From Phycisphaerales bacterium (GTDB taxonomy: Bacteria; Planctomycetota; Phycisphaerae; Phycisphaerales; UBA1924), in assembly GCA_040217175.1 (NCBI GenBank), contig JAVJNT010000002.1, positions 1,000,001 through 1,064,000 of the forward strand: 64,000 nucleotides of DNA, written 5' to 3'. This document shows positions 1-8,451 of the stretch, one piece after another. A program made the translations under genes and the position numbers. The stretch's first letter is position 1. Each line of letters starts with the position of its first letter. The notes under the pieces are model-generated. The model searched no databases. It saw only the letters and a program-made list of their open reading frames with translations, and was not told the DNA's origin.

Positions 1-547
1 GCGGCAGGGCGTCGAAGCTGGGGTTCTCATCGTCCTTCAGCGCCTCGTCGATGAGCTGGTCGAGGTGCTCGCGGAGGGCGTCGGGCGACTCCTTGGAGAG
101 CTGCTCTTCGCCTAATTCCTCACCCTCGTGCTTCTTCTTGACGAGCGCCTCGGCGTAGTCGGCCGAGTTGGAGGGCGGCAGCACGTCGGTGCTGTCGAAG
201 GTCTGGGTGAACTCGTCCCAGACCTCGTCGAACTTGGGGCCGTGCAGCAGGGCCGCGTCGTCGAGCTGTGCGACGAGCAGTTCGACGCTGCGGCGCTCCA
301 GGCCCTGGCCGACCTGGTCGACGATCTCGTCGATCGTGCGTGAGCCGTCCATCAGCGGCAGGATGTGCTGGGCCGCCGGCGAGGTGAAGACCACCTTTCG
401 GCTGATCTGCCGGGCATCGGCCACGCCCAGGGCCGGCTTGCCTTGAACCTGGGAGGGAAAGCCCTTGATCTGCCGCAGCTTGGGCTTGGCCTGGTGCGGC
501 AGGCTGGGGTCGAAGGCGGGGGGCGTTGGTGCTGCAGGGTCGCTCAT
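1..547 (-). CDS. N-terminal part of a MEMO1-like (AmmeMemoRadiSam protein B-type) protein, truncated by window edge
   Basis: The reading frame starts with ATG at 547 and runs off the left edge, giving about 182 residues. The first 30 residues are Pro/Ala/Lys-rich. Residues about 45-105 look like a small PqqD-type winged helix (FTSPAAQHILPLMDG, then TIDEIVDQVGQGL and LVAQLDDAALLHGP). The end is acidic and leads to PSFDALP. From memory, planctomycetal MEMO1-family proteins carry this kind of N-terminal extension before the metal-binding MEMO domain, but that domain lies outside the window, so the identification is inference. It diverges from the small gene at 715. Confidence 0.5.
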   Translation of the reverse strand, partial: MSDPAAPTPPAFDPSLPHQAKPKLRQIKGFPSQVQGKPALGVADARQISRKVVFTSPAAQHILPLMDGSRTIDEIVDQVGQGLERRSVELLVAQLDDAALLHGPKFDEVWDEFTQTFDSTDVLPPSNSADYAEALVKKKHEGEELGEEQLSKESPDALREHLDQLIDEALKDDENPSFDALP

Positions 548-605
548 GCCGCATCGTATCGCCCGCCGACTTCGGAGCCGAGCCGGATCGACCGCGGCGG
601 CGCGA

Positions 606-634
606 TTGAACGCAATCGAAAGCACCGCTATCAT
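606..634 (+). promoter_or_regulatory. Sigma-70-type promoter
   Basis: TTGAAC at 606-611 and TATCAT at 629-634 are separated by exactly 17 bases in the divergent gap between the MEMO1-like gene and the small ORF at 715. This implies a leader of roughly 75 bases for the rightward transcript. The spacing and both boxes fit the housekeeping consensus well for such GC-rich DNA. Confidence 0.6.
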
Positions 635-714
635 CGAGGCCCGCCGGTGGGTGGCCGGTGGGATTCCTATGGCTCTGTAGCGCCCTCGCTCCGCACACGT
701 TGGGAAGCCGCGAC

Positions 715-1038
715 ATGTCCGACTCGTTCAAGCCTGGCGACTCCGTTTCCTGCACGATCACGGGCCTGCCCCGCAGCGAGGCGGGCAAGAAGACCATCGG
801 CCGGCTGATGAAGCTCGACCCCGAGATCCAGCGCGGCCTGCGCCGGGCCCAGACGCGGCGCCGCCAGAACATGAAGGTCTACGTCCGCGGCGGCCGCGAC
901 TGGTACGCCCGCGAGAAGTGCGGCAAGGGCGGCCAGGTCCGCGTGGGTGAGAGCTTCACCATCCCCTACGCCCCGCAGCTCTCGGACGACATCAAGTCCG
1001 TCGAAAAGTACCTGAAGCTCGAGGCCGCCAAGGGCTGA
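715..1038 (+). CDS. Small basic conserved hypothetical protein
   Basis: 107 residues from ATG 715; an upstream in-frame start near 658 is rejected because its extension lies in the promoter/leader region. The product is rich in Lys, Arg and Gly (RRAQTRRRQNMKVYVRGGRDWY), has a single Cys in REKCGKGG, and ends in a charged helix-like segment (SDDIKSVEKYLKLEAAKG). There is no signal peptide or membrane segment. Charge and size would suit a nucleic-acid-binding protein, but I recognise no family and assign no function. A well-placed promoter (606-634) supports expression. Confidence 0.7.
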   Translation: MSDSFKPGDSVSCTITGLPRSEAGKKTIGRLMKLDPEIQRGLRRAQTRRRQNMKVYVRGGRDWYAREKCGKGGQVRVGESFTIPYAPQLSDDIKSVEKYLKLEAAKG

Positions 1039-1066
1039 GTTTCGTGCTTGCCCCTACCATGCGGGC

Positions 1067-1546
1067 ATGAAGAACTTCTTTCGAACCGGCCCGCTCCTCG
1101 CAGCGGGCCTTGTTGTTGCATGCCTGAACTTGGTCGCGTGCGAGGCCGAGCAGGCCGAGGTCTCCGGCGAGCCGGACGCGCGGTACACCACGCAAGGCCG
1201 CGTCGCGATGAAGAAGACGCCCGATAGCCCAGCCAGCGAGTTCCAGATCTTCCACGAGAGCATCCCAAACTTCGTGAACGGCCAGGGCGAAGTCGTCGGC
1301 ATGGGCAGCCATCAGATGCCCTTCCCACGCGTCGCCGATGGCATCGACGTCGACTCGCTCGAGGTCGGCCAGCCGGTGCGGTTCACCTTCGACGTGACGT
1401 GGAGCGACACGGGCACGCCGACGTGGATGATCACCGAGCTCGAGTTGCTCCCCGACGACACGCGGTTTGCCTTCGAAGACGACCCCGCCGAAGGCGACGG
1501 CTCGGCGGAAGAAGCACCGGTAACGCCCGATAGCTCTGGCGGCTAA
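1067..1546 (+). CDS. Lipoprotein, possibly CusF-like copper-binding
   Basis: 159 residues. A signal peptide (MKNFFRTGPLLAAGL...) ends in the lipobox LVAC with the lipidated Cys at residue 25. The body has the outline of a small beta-barrel: YTTQGRV, then a GEVVGMGSHQMPFP stretch with Met and His residues, a DSLEVGQPVRFTF segment and a TWMITELELLP strand, before an acidic Gly/Ser tail. Methionine-containing 'GM..H.MPF' strands and the 'VGQPV.F.F' strand recall the CusF/copper-binding fold (regulator of metal efflux or SCO-partner proteins). That is a family-level guess. It stands alone, 28 bases after the previous gene. Confidence 0.55.
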   Translation: MKNFFRTGPLLAAGLVVACLNLVACEAEQAEVSGEPDARYTTQGRVAMKKTPDSPASEFQIFHESIPNFVNGQGEVVGMGSHQMPFPRVADGIDVDSLEVGQPVRFTFDVTWSDTGTPTWMITELELLPDDTRFAFEDDPAEGDGSAEEAPVTPDSSGG

Positions 1547-1577
1547 ACACCCCCGGCATCGGAACGAACGCGGACAC

Positions 1578-1619
1578 AAAAAAACCCGGTGACGAACATC
1601 GAGTGCTCAATCACCGGGT
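1578..1619 (-). terminator. Rho-independent terminator
   Basis: A perfect 9-bp stem (1584-1592 with 1611-1619, acccggtga/tcaccgggt) is followed, on the minus strand, by a run of seven T residues (1584-1578). It ends the leftward transcript from the uracil-DNA glycosylase operon, about 170 bases past its stop. It may also slow the converging lipoprotein transcript. Confidence 0.8.
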
Positions 1620-1791
1620 CTCGTGGGGGTCTTAATTTCGCCCGAGTTGCCTCGGACGGAGGCCTATTCGCCTGACGACGACGGCCTGTTTCAGAGCGAA
1701 CCAAAAATATCGAGCAAGTATTTCCCAGTCGAGCGGTCAAATGCGAATCGCAGGATGACCCGTACATCGATCGGGAAACTGCCTGCCCCGG

Positions 1792-2667
1792 TCAGCGCGC
1801 TGGCACGGGGAGTTCCAGCCGTTCGAGCACCTGCTTGAGGTCCTCCCACACCTTGCGGCGGGTGTCGGGCGTGTAGTTGCGCAGCAGGTAGGCCGGGTGG
1901 TACGTCGGCAGCACGTCGAAGCTCTTGCCCGAGGGCGTTGCCATCGGCCACCACCGGCCGCGCAGCTCGCGCATCGACATCGCCTGGCCCGTGAGGAGCC
2001 TGGCCGAGGGCAGGCCCAGGGCGACGATGGCCTCGGGGTCGATGACCTCGATCTGCCGCATGAGGAACGGGGCGCTCGCCTCGGCTTCTTCGATGGTGGG
2101 CGTCGCGTTGTTGGGCGGGCGGACCTTCAGCACGTTGGCGATGTAGACGTCCTCGCGCTTCAGGCCCATCGCGATGATCATCTGCTCGAGCTTCTGCCCG
2201 GCCCGACCCACAAAGGGCCGGCCCAACCGGTCTTCGTCCGCCCCCGGCGCCTCGCCCACGAACATGATCCGGGCGCACGGATCGCCCTCGCCGAAGACGA
2301 TGGTCGTGTGCGGCGTGCCGGTGGCCGCGTGCGGCGCGGCCCGGGTGTAGTCCTCGAGGATCTCGGCCAGCCGGTGCTCGGCGATCTCCCGGGGGCTGCC
2401 GCTCGGGGCGGGCCGCTTCTTGGGCGTGGCCGCCGGGGCCTTGGCCTCGACGCTCGAATCGGCCTTGGGCATCGGTTGCGTCTCCTGGGCGGCGGGCATC
2501 GAACGAATCCGCTCGGGCTCGGGTGCGACGACCTCGGCCGGGGCTGCAGCAAGGGCCGCACCCGGACTCCGCACGCCCCACGCGACGCCGAGCTGGCCCC
2601 AGGCGCGGGCGTCCTGGGCCACCACGCGGCGGACGGCCGCGGCATCGGCGCGCGGGTCGGTGGACAT
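1792..2667 (-). CDS. Uracil-DNA glycosylase, family 4-like, without Fe-S cysteines
   Basis: 291 residues. It removes uracil from DNA to start base-excision repair. Motif A is GEAPGADED (138-146) followed by GRPFVGRAGQ; the family 4 central block is ANVLKVRPPNN (177-187), and motif B is PTYHPAYLLR (254-263). Residues 1-110 are an Ala/Pro-rich extension. Classical family 4 enzymes bind a 4Fe-4S cluster through four Cys. Here the KCRPP Cys is Val182, the Cys 16 residues later is Ser198, and no C-x2-C precedes motif A. The only Cys is Cys131, which does not align. The gene is last in a leftward operon and starts just downstream of the 69-residue ORF. Confidence 0.85.
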   Translation of the reverse strand: MSTDPRADAAAVRRVVAQDARAWGQLGVAWGVRSPGAALAAAPAEVVAPEPERIRSMPAAQETQPMPKADSSVEAKAPAATPKKRPAPSGSPREIAEHRLAEILEDYTRAAPHAATGTPHTTIVFGEGDPCARIMFVGEAPGADEDRLGRPFVGRAGQKLEQMIIAMGLKREDVYIANVLKVRPPNNATPTIEEAEASAPFLMRQIEVIDPEAIVALGLPSARLLTGQAMSMRELRGRWWPMATPSGKSFDVLPTYHPAYLLRNYTPDTRRKVWEDLKQVLERLELPVPAR

Positions 2668-2671
2668 GGCG

Positions 2672-2881
2672 TCAGCGCCCCCGCCGCGTGCGATTGGCCC
2701 AGGCGGCGAACTCGATCATGCCCCTGATGAGCTCGCCCCGGGGCGGCGTTCCCCGCCCAAAGGCGGTCTGCCAGCGCCAGGCGTAGTAGGGCCCGCGGAT
2801 GCGGAATCTCGCCACGATCGCCATGCGAGGGAGCTCGTAGGCGGCCAGGGGGAGGTCTCGCAGCAGTTGGCCGGCCGACAT
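2672..2881 (-). CDS. Small hypothetical protein in the epimerase-UDG operon
   Basis: 69 residues. Its ATG (2881-2879) directly abuts the stop codon of the upstream epimerase gene (2884-2882), so translation is probably coupled. Its stop lies four bases before the UDG start. The product is basic and aromatic (RFRIRGPYYAWRWQTAFGRG) and ends in AAWANRTRRGR. I recognise no family. The tight packing between two clear genes supports it being real. It could be a planctomycete-specific accessory of either neighbour, but nothing in the sequence decides this. Confidence 0.65.
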   Translation of the reverse strand: MSAGQLLRDLPLAAYELPRMAIVARFRIRGPYYAWRWQTAFGRGTPPRGELIRGMIEFAAWANRTRRGR

Positions 2882-3970
2882 CTAGTGCCCGCCGCTCGAG
2901 GCGCCGGCCTCGCTCTGGGCCCGGTGCCAGCCGATGGTCTCGGCCAGGCCCTCGCGCAGGCTGGTGAAGGGCTCGTACCCCAGCAGGCCGCGGGCCCGTT
3001 CGATGCTTGCCAGCGAGTGGCGGACCTCGCCCTGCCGTGCGGGCTCGTGCTTGGGCTGCAGGTCGGTGGTGCTGGCGCCGGCGTCGTCGCTCACGATCTC
3101 GGCCATCTGCTCGGCCAGCTGGTTGAGGCTCGTGGCCTGGCCCAGGCCGACGTTGGCGATGGCGTTGTCGGGCAGCGTGCCGGTCGCGCCCGCCAGCAGG
3201 TTGGCCAGCACGACGTTGGCAACGAACGTGAAGTCCCGGGTCTGCTCGCCGTCGCCGTAGATCACGGGCGGGTTGCCGGCCAGCATGCGGGACGCAAAGG
3301 CAGGGATGACCGCGGCGTAGGCCGAGTCGGCGCGTTGCCTCGGGCCGAAGACGTTGAAGTACCGCAGGGCGATGCTCTCGAGCCCGTAGCAGCGGCTCCA
3401 GGTGGCCAGCAGGTGCTCGCCGGCCAGCTTGCTGGCTGCGTAGGGCGAGAGCGGGCAGGGCGGCATGTCTTCCTGGCAGGGCTCGCCCGAGCTCGACCCG
3501 CAATCGCCGTAGATGGAGCTCGAGCTCGACTGCACGATCCGCCCGCCACCGGCCTCCCGCAGCGCCTCGAGCACGCGGAGGGTGCCCGTCGCATTCACGT
3601 CCCACGCCCGGCCGGGCTGCTCGATCGACAGCGGCACCGAGCCAACGGCCGCAAGGTGGAACACGATGGGCTGCCGGCCCGATCGCCCGGTCGGCCGCTT
3701 GCCGCCGCCGAAAGCGTCCGCCATGGCCGTGCGGTCGAGGATCGACCCATGCACGAACGCCACCCGATCGGGCTCGAGCTCGACCATGTCCGCGACGTAG
3801 CCCGCGTTGGAGTTCGACAGGTCGTCGATGATCCGTACGCTGGCGCCCAGCGAGACCAGGGCGTCGACGAGGTGGCTGCCGATGAAGCCGGCGCCGCCGG
3901 TGACCACCACGCGCCGCTGCTCGTAGGCGGGCCGGACGCCGGCGATGAGTTCTGAGGGAAACCGCAGCAC
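2882..3970 (-). CDS. NAD-dependent epimerase/dehydratase (extended SDR, UDP-sugar 4-epimerase type)
   Basis: 362 residues. The Rossmann NAD-binding motif is TGGAGFIG (24-31), with an Asp-Asp pair at the end of strand 2 (IIDDLSNS) that fits NAD(H). The catalytic set is the SSSSIYG segment and Y177-x3-K181 in PYAASKLAG. The C-terminal half has sugar-nucleotide features (YFNVFGPRQ, VIYGDGEQTRDF). Together these fit the WbpP/GalE-like class, which interconverts UDP-hexoses or UDP-HexNAc for surface polysaccharide. It is first in a three-gene leftward operon. A promoter at 3978-4005 puts the transcript start almost on the ATG, so the mRNA may be leaderless. Confidence 0.85.
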   Translation of the reverse strand: MLRFPSELIAGVRPAYEQRRVVVTGGAGFIGSHLVDALVSLGASVRIIDDLSNSNAGYVADMVELEPDRVAFVHGSILDRTAMADAFGGGKRPTGRSGRQPIVFHLAAVGSVPLSIEQPGRAWDVNATGTLRVLEALREAGGGRIVQSSSSSIYGDCGSSSGEPCQEDMPPCPLSPYAASKLAGEHLLATWSRCYGLESIALRYFNVFGPRQRADSAYAAVIPAFASRMLAGNPPVIYGDGEQTRDFTFVANVVLANLLAGATGTLPDNAIANVGLGQATSLNQLAEQMAEIVSDDAGASTTDLQPKHEPARQGEVRHSLASIERARGLLGYEPFTSLREGLAETIGWHRAQSEAGASSGGH

Positions 3971-3977
3971 TGCCCGT

Positions 3978-4005
3978 ATCCTAACCGCAGTTTCTGCCGG
4001 GCCAA
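3978..4005 (-). promoter_or_regulatory. Probable promoter of the epimerase-UDG operon
   Basis: Read on the minus strand, TTGGCC (4005-4000) is separated by 16 bases from TAGGAT (3983-3978). Transcription would begin within a few bases of the epimerase start codon at 3970, so the message would be leaderless or nearly so. Spacing is slightly short, and the -35 box matches only partly. Confidence 0.4.
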
Positions 4006-4070
4006 GCGGGAAATCTCGCCGCGTCCGATACGCTCACGAATCGGCGGCCATCCTTCCGATACGCTTCTCT

Positions 4071-5585
4071 GTGCCCGACGAAAAGCGCACCACCGAGCCA
4101 TGCAACACGAGCGACCTCACCGGCAAGGCGGTCGCCATGCTGGGCGTGGGCGGCGCGGGCATGAGCGCGCTCGCCCGGCTGCTGGCGTCGATGGGCGCTT
4201 CGGTGCGCGGCCACGACGCGGTGGCCTCGCCCATCACCGATCGCCTGGTAGCCGAGGGGCTTGCGGTCGTCATCGACGACGGCCGCGACGCGGCCGACCA
4301 CGCCGACGTGCTGGTCGCCACCGCCGCCGTCCCCGCCGAGCACCCGGCCTTCGAGCGGGCCCGCGCCCGCGGCGTTCCGGTGCTGCGATACCCCGAGGCG
4401 CTGGGCCTGGTCATGCGTGGGCGCACGGGCGTGGCGATCGCCGGGACGCACGGCAAGAGCACGACCGTGGCGATGCTGGGCGTGGCGATGGTCGACGCGG
4501 GGCTGGACCCCTCGGTCATCGCCGGCGCCGCGTGCAGCCAGCTGCAGAACGGCGCGCTCGTCGAGCCGGGGGCATGGGCGGGCTCGCGATTGGGCGCCGC
4601 GACGATCCCGAGCGGGCCGCGCTGCGGCCAGCAGGGCCTGCTGGTCGCCGAGGCGTGCGAGTTCAACCGCTCGTTCCACAACCTGCGGCCCACCATCGCG
4701 GGCATCGGCAACGTCGAGGCCGACCACCTGGACATCTACGGCAGCCTCGACGCGGTGGTCGAGGCGTTCGGCACGTTTGCGCAGTCGCTCCCCCCGAAGA
4801 ACGAAGGCGGCGTGCTGGTCATTGGCCACGACGGTGCGCACCGGCGCGAGGTCGTCGCGGGCGTCACGGCCGACGTCCAGACCATCGGCTTCAGCCCCGA
4901 GGCCGACTGGGTCGTGCGCTACGACCAGGACAACCACGCAACGGAGGTGCGCAACCGCGACGCGGCGTGGGGCCGGTGGCGCCAGCGCTTGCCCGGCGCG
5001 CACAACGCCGCGAACGCGGCCATGGCGTTTGCGCTCGCGTGCGTAGCGGGCGGAGACCCAGCGATCGTCGCGCAGTCGCTCGGCGCGTTCAACGGGCTCG
5101 AGCGACGCTTCCAGCTCCTTGGAGATCGCGCCGTCGATGGCGGCTCGGTGCGCGTCTACGACGATTACGGCCACCACCCGACCGAGGTCGATGCCACGCT
5201 CCGCGCGATCCGGCACGCCGAGCGACCGGAAGCGAGCGGCGGCCGGCTCATCGTGGTGTTCCAGCCCCACCAGCACTCGCGGACGCGGTTCCTGCTCGAC
5301 GAATTTGCCACGGCCTTCTCCAGCGCCGACCTGGTGATCGTGCCCGAGATCTACTTCGTGCGAGACAGCGAGGCCGAGAAGCAGCGTGTGAGCGCCGACG
5401 ATCTCGTGAAGCGATTGCGCGACCGGGGCGTGCAGGCCGAGCATGCGCATCCGTTCGGGGCCATCGTTGAGAAGCTCGGGCGTGAGTGCCGGGCGGGCGA
5501 CGTCGTCGTCGTCATGGGCGCGGGTCCGGTGTGGCAGGTCGCCCACGGCTTTGCGTTCGCCGACCGGGCGGTGGCCCATGCCTGA
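4071..5585 (+). CDS. murC: UDP-N-acetylmuramate--L-alanine ligase
   Basis: 504 residues from GTG 4071. The longer frame back to 3945 would overlap the divergent epimerase gene and its promoter, so it is rejected. The enzyme ligates L-Ala to UDP-MurNAc with ATP in the cytoplasm. Visible are the N-terminal UDP-binding motif GVGGAGMSA (about 25-33), the ATP loop GTHGKST (125-131), the metal-binding region EADHLDIYGS, a central-domain LPGAHNAANA (Mur ligase signature), and the C-terminal YDDYGHHPTEV typical of MurC. It heads a wall-precursor operon: murB starts inside its last codons (8-bp overlap). Confidence 0.95.
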   Translation: MPDEKRTTEPCNTSDLTGKAVAMLGVGGAGMSALARLLASMGASVRGHDAVASPITDRLVAEGLAVVIDDGRDAADHADVLVATAAVPAEHPAFERARARGVPVLRYPEALGLVMRGRTGVAIAGTHGKSTTVAMLGVAMVDAGLDPSVIAGAACSQLQNGALVEPGAWAGSRLGAATIPSGPRCGQQGLLVAEACEFNRSFHNLRPTIAGIGNVEADHLDIYGSLDAVVEAFGTFAQSLPPKNEGGVLVIGHDGAHRREVVAGVTADVQTIGFSPEADWVVRYDQDNHATEVRNRDAAWGRWRQRLPGAHNAANAAMAFALACVAGGDPAIVAQSLGAFNGLERRFQLLGDRAVDGGSVRVYDDYGHHPTEVDATLRAIRHAERPEASGGRLIVVFQPHQHSRTRFLLDEFATAFSSADLVIVPEIYFVRDSEAEKQRVSADDLVKRLRDRGVQAEHAHPFGAIVEKLGRECRAGDVVVVMGAGPVWQVAHGFAFADRAVAHA

Positions 5586-6480
5586 GGCGCTGCAGGTCGA
5601 TATCGAGCGCGACGCGGCCATCGAGACGTGGTTCGGCATCGGCGGCAGGGCCGACCGGCTCGCGCGGCCCACGAGCGTGGAAGAGCTGCGGCAGTGCGTC
5701 GCGCTCGATCCGGACTTGAAGGTGCTGGGCGAGGGCGCGAACCTGCTGGTGGCCGACGGTGGCGTGCGCGAGCTGGTCGTCTCGATGGAACGCCTGAACG
5801 CGGTGTCCATCGGCGATGATGGCCTCGTGCGTGCGCAGGCTGGCGCCGACCTCATGCGGCTGATCAACGACACGGCCCGCGCCGGGCTTTCGGGGCTGCA
5901 CACGCTCGCGGGCGTGCCGGCGAGCATCGGCGGCGCGGTGGCGATGAACGCCGGTGGAGCGTTCGGCAACACCTTCGATCACCTCCGCGAAGTCACGACG
6001 ATCGATCGCCGCGGCAACGTGCGGACCGATCCGGCATCGGCCTTCGACGCGCGGTATCGCGATGGCGGGCTCGACGGTCGCATCGTGGTCGAAGCGGTGT
6101 TCCAACTCACGGGCGACGATCCGAAGGAAGTGCGGCGGCGCGTCAAGGACATCATGGCCAAGAAGAAGGCCAGCCAGCCCCTCGCGGCCGATTGTGCGGG
6201 GTGCGTGTTCAAGAACCCGACGCTCTCGACCGATCTGCAAGGCATCGGTGAGGCCGGACAGCGCGTCAGCGCGGGCATGCTGATCGATCGGGCCGGATGC
6301 AAGGGGCTGACGCGCGGTGGTGCGAGCGTGAGCGAGCGGCACGCCAACTTCGTCGTCGTCGACAAGCAGACGGCGCGGGCATCGGACGTAATCGAGTTGA
6401 TCGATGCGGTGCGGCAGCGTGTCGATGCCGCGTTCGGCGTGGCATTGGAGACCGAGGTGGTCATCTGGGGGGAGCGATGA
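5578..6480 (+). CDS. murB: UDP-N-acetylenolpyruvoylglucosamine reductase
   Basis: 300 residues from ATG 5578, overlapping murC. This FAD enzyme reduces UDP-GlcNAc-enolpyruvate to UDP-MurNAc. FAD-binding segments are visible: WFGIGGRADRL, LGEGANLLVADGGV, and AGVPASIGGAVAMNAGGAFG. The active-site loop reads GCVFKNP, so the usual Ser proton donor is replaced by Cys, a variant seen in some bacterial lineages. The C-terminal part has the GLTRGGASVSERHANFVV block and ends in a canonical ETEVVIWG. The length is that of the short (type II-like) MurB. The stop overlaps the ddl start (ATGA). Confidence 0.95.
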   Translation: MPEALQVDIERDAAIETWFGIGGRADRLARPTSVEELRQCVALDPDLKVLGEGANLLVADGGVRELVVSMERLNAVSIGDDGLVRAQAGADLMRLINDTARAGLSGLHTLAGVPASIGGAVAMNAGGAFGNTFDHLREVTTIDRRGNVRTDPASAFDARYRDGGLDGRIVVEAVFQLTGDDPKEVRRRVKDIMAKKKASQPLAADCAGCVFKNPTLSTDLQGIGEAGQRVSAGMLIDRAGCKGLTRGGASVSERHANFVVVDKQTARASDVIELIDAVRQRVDAAFGVALETEVVIWGER

Positions 6481-7430
6481 GTGGCGGCGTCGTCCTGGTG
6501 CTGGGTGGCGGGCCCGATGCCGAGCACGCGGTGAGCGTGGACAGCAGCACGGCCGTCGCGCGGGCGATCAACGACAGCGGGCGCTACGCGGCCGACCTGC
6601 GGATCTTCGATCGGCTGACGCTCGACGAGCTGCGCATGCTGCCGGGCGACGCGGTCTTCGCCGTGCTGCACGGGCCTTGGGGCGAGGGCGGGCCCATGCA
6701 GCGGTTGCTCGAGGACGACGGCCGGCCCTTCGTGGGCTGCGGTTCGCGCGCGGCCCGGGCGGCGATCGATAAGCTGCACACCAAGGAAGCCGCGCTGGCG
6801 CTCGGCATCGCGACGGCGCCGGCGTCGATCCTGCACCCGCTCGACGACGTGCCACCGATCGACCTGCCGCTGGTGCTCAAGCCCGTGCACGAGGGCTCGA
6901 GCGTGGGGCTGGCGATCTGCACGACGATGGAGCAGTGGCGCGCGGGCGTGCAGGCGGCGCGCGCCGCTCTCGCGTCGGGCGCAACCGCGGCGTTCATGGT
7001 CGAGCCCATGACCAAGGGCCGCGAACTGACGGTGGGCGTCGTGGCGGGCGAGGCGCTGCCGGTCGTCGAGATCGCTCCCGCCGAGGGCGTCTACGACTAC
7101 GCCGCCAAGTACACGCGAAGCGACACCCGGTACGTCGTCGATCCGCCGCTGCCCGAGGGCGTCGCGCACACCATGCAACGCGACGCACTGAAGCTTTCCG
7201 AGGCGCTCGGCTGCGCCATGCTGGCCCGCGTCGACTTCATGCTCGACGAGCGGCGCGGGCCGATGCTGCTGGAGGCCAACACCATGCCGGGGTTCACCAG
7301 CCACTCGCTGCTGCCGATGGCCGCAGCGCGGACGGGCCTGGCCATGCCGGCGCTCTGCGCCAAGCTCGTCGACGACGCCATCGCCCGGCGAGAAGCCAGC
7401 CCTGCCAAGCAGAGCGTCGTACGCTCCTGA
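6477..7430 (+). CDS. ddl: D-alanine--D-alanine ligase
   Basis: 317 residues from ATG 6477, in an ATGA overlap with murB. This ATP-grasp enzyme makes the D-Ala-D-Ala dipeptide for peptidoglycan. The N-terminal domain has GGGPDAEHAVSVDSS and HGPWGEGG. The central domain has the ATP-binding LVLKPVHEGSSVGL. The C-terminal part has FMVEPMTKGRELTVGV, the YDYAAKYT loop and the metal-binding LLEANTMPGFT. An upstream in-frame extension inside murB is not used. Gene order murC-murB-ddl-ftsQ-like is that of a division/cell-wall cluster. Confidence 0.95.
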   Translation: MSGGVVLVLGGGPDAEHAVSVDSSTAVARAINDSGRYAADLRIFDRLTLDELRMLPGDAVFAVLHGPWGEGGPMQRLLEDDGRPFVGCGSRAARAAIDKLHTKEAALALGIATAPASILHPLDDVPPIDLPLVLKPVHEGSSVGLAICTTMEQWRAGVQAARAALASGATAAFMVEPMTKGRELTVGVVAGEALPVVEIAPAEGVYDYAAKYTRSDTRYVVDPPLPEGVAHTMQRDALKLSEALGCAMLARVDFMLDERRGPMLLEANTMPGFTSHSLLPMAAARTGLAMPALCAKLVDDAIARREASPAKQSVVRS

Positions 7431-7434
7431 AGCC

Positions 7435-8451
7435 ATGCCACGAAAAGCCGCAACGAAGAAGAAGGCCCGCAGGGGCAAGGCAAAGGACGCTGGCCCGCTG
7501 CTTCCCGAGGGCTCGACGCGCAAGCTCGTGCTGGCGTGCGTCGGGCTCGTGCTGGCCACGGGCGTCGTGCTCGGCGCGGGGCTCGGCATCCCGGCGCTCG
7601 GGCGTCAGGCGGCGCAACGCATCAACGAGCAGTCCGACTCGATCTTCATCCAGCTCACCCCGCCCGAGGGCATGCCGCCGGCGTCGTATGACGCCATCAT
7701 GGACCGTGCCGAGGCGGCGTACCGCGCCTCGGCGGCCGAGCTTGGTGCGATGGCGGCTCTGCGTCCCGAGCCGCTACGAGCCGTGCAGGAAGCCATGGCG
7801 AGCACGGGATGGGCCGCCAGCACGCCGATCGTCACGCGCCGCCGCCCGACGCGCACCGATGAGCAGGGCGAGGGCCCCGGACGCAACGACATCGTCATCG
7901 AGATGGACTGGCGCCGGCCCGTGGCCGTTGTGCGATCGGCCGCGTTCCAACCCGGCGTGCGGCCCGGCCTGCGCGATACCGCCATCGACGCCAGCGGAGA
8001 CGTACTACCCCTGAGCGGTCCGCCCGAGAGCCTGCCCGGGCTCAAGGTCATCCTGAACCCCGCGAGCATGCCCGGCCCCGCCGATCGGGGCGACGCGAAC
8101 CCGACCTGGCCAGGCCAGGACATCCAGGACGCCATCGCGTTGCTCGCGCTGCTGGAGCGCGAGCGGTTTGCGGTGCAGATCACGGGCATCGACCTGGCCG
8201 AGCACGGCGAGGGGCAGCGGCTGCTGGTCGTCACCACGACCGGCGGACGGGTCGTGTGGGGCGCCCCGCCGGGGGGCGAGGGTGTGTACCGCGGCGAGGT
8301 GTCCGAGGAGCGCAAGCTCGCGAACCTGCGGAGCCTCGTCGACGCGACGGGCCAGCTCGACGGCGGGCAGGAGCGCGTCGAGATCCACTGGCCGGGGACC
8401 GTGCTCATCGGCGACGACGCGGCGCGGGGAGGCGCCGGGGGTCGACCGTGA
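7435..8451 (+). CDS. Single-pass membrane protein, FtsQ/DivIB-like by position and topology
   Basis: 338 residues, starting four bases after ddl. The N-terminus is strongly basic ([18 protein letters not shown]), followed by one membrane segment (about 29-52, [17 protein letters not shown]) and a large extracytoplasmic part. The topology, the position directly after ddl and the C-terminal part ([28 protein letters not shown], reminiscent of the FtsQ beta domain ending) suggest FtsQ/DivIB. The sequence is too diverged to be sure, and the internal region with Arg-Pro repeats is unusual. No ftsA or ftsZ follows, as expected for Phycisphaerae. Its stop overlaps the next GTG start. Confidence 0.5.
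   Translation: MPRKAATKKKARRGKAKDAGPLLPEGSTRKLVLACVGLVLATGVVLGAGLGIPALGRQAAQRINEQSDSIFIQLTPPEGMPPASYDAIMDRAEAAYRASAAELGAMAALRPEPLRAVQEAMASTGWAASTPIVTRRRPTRTDEQGEGPGRNDIVIEMDWRRPVAVVRSAAFQPGVRPGLRDTAIDASGDVLPLSGPPESLPGLKVILNPASMPGPADRGDANPTWPGQDIQDAIALLALLERERFAVQITGIDLAEHGEGQRLLVVTTTGGRVVWGAPPGGEGVYRGEVSEERKLANLRSLVDATGQLDGGQERVEIHWPGTVLIGDDAARGGAGGRP

Noticed and set aside
1543-1767. 74-codon minus-strand ORF after the UDG gene
   Set aside because: It runs through the intrinsic terminator at 1578-1619 and has no recognisable ribosome site or motif.
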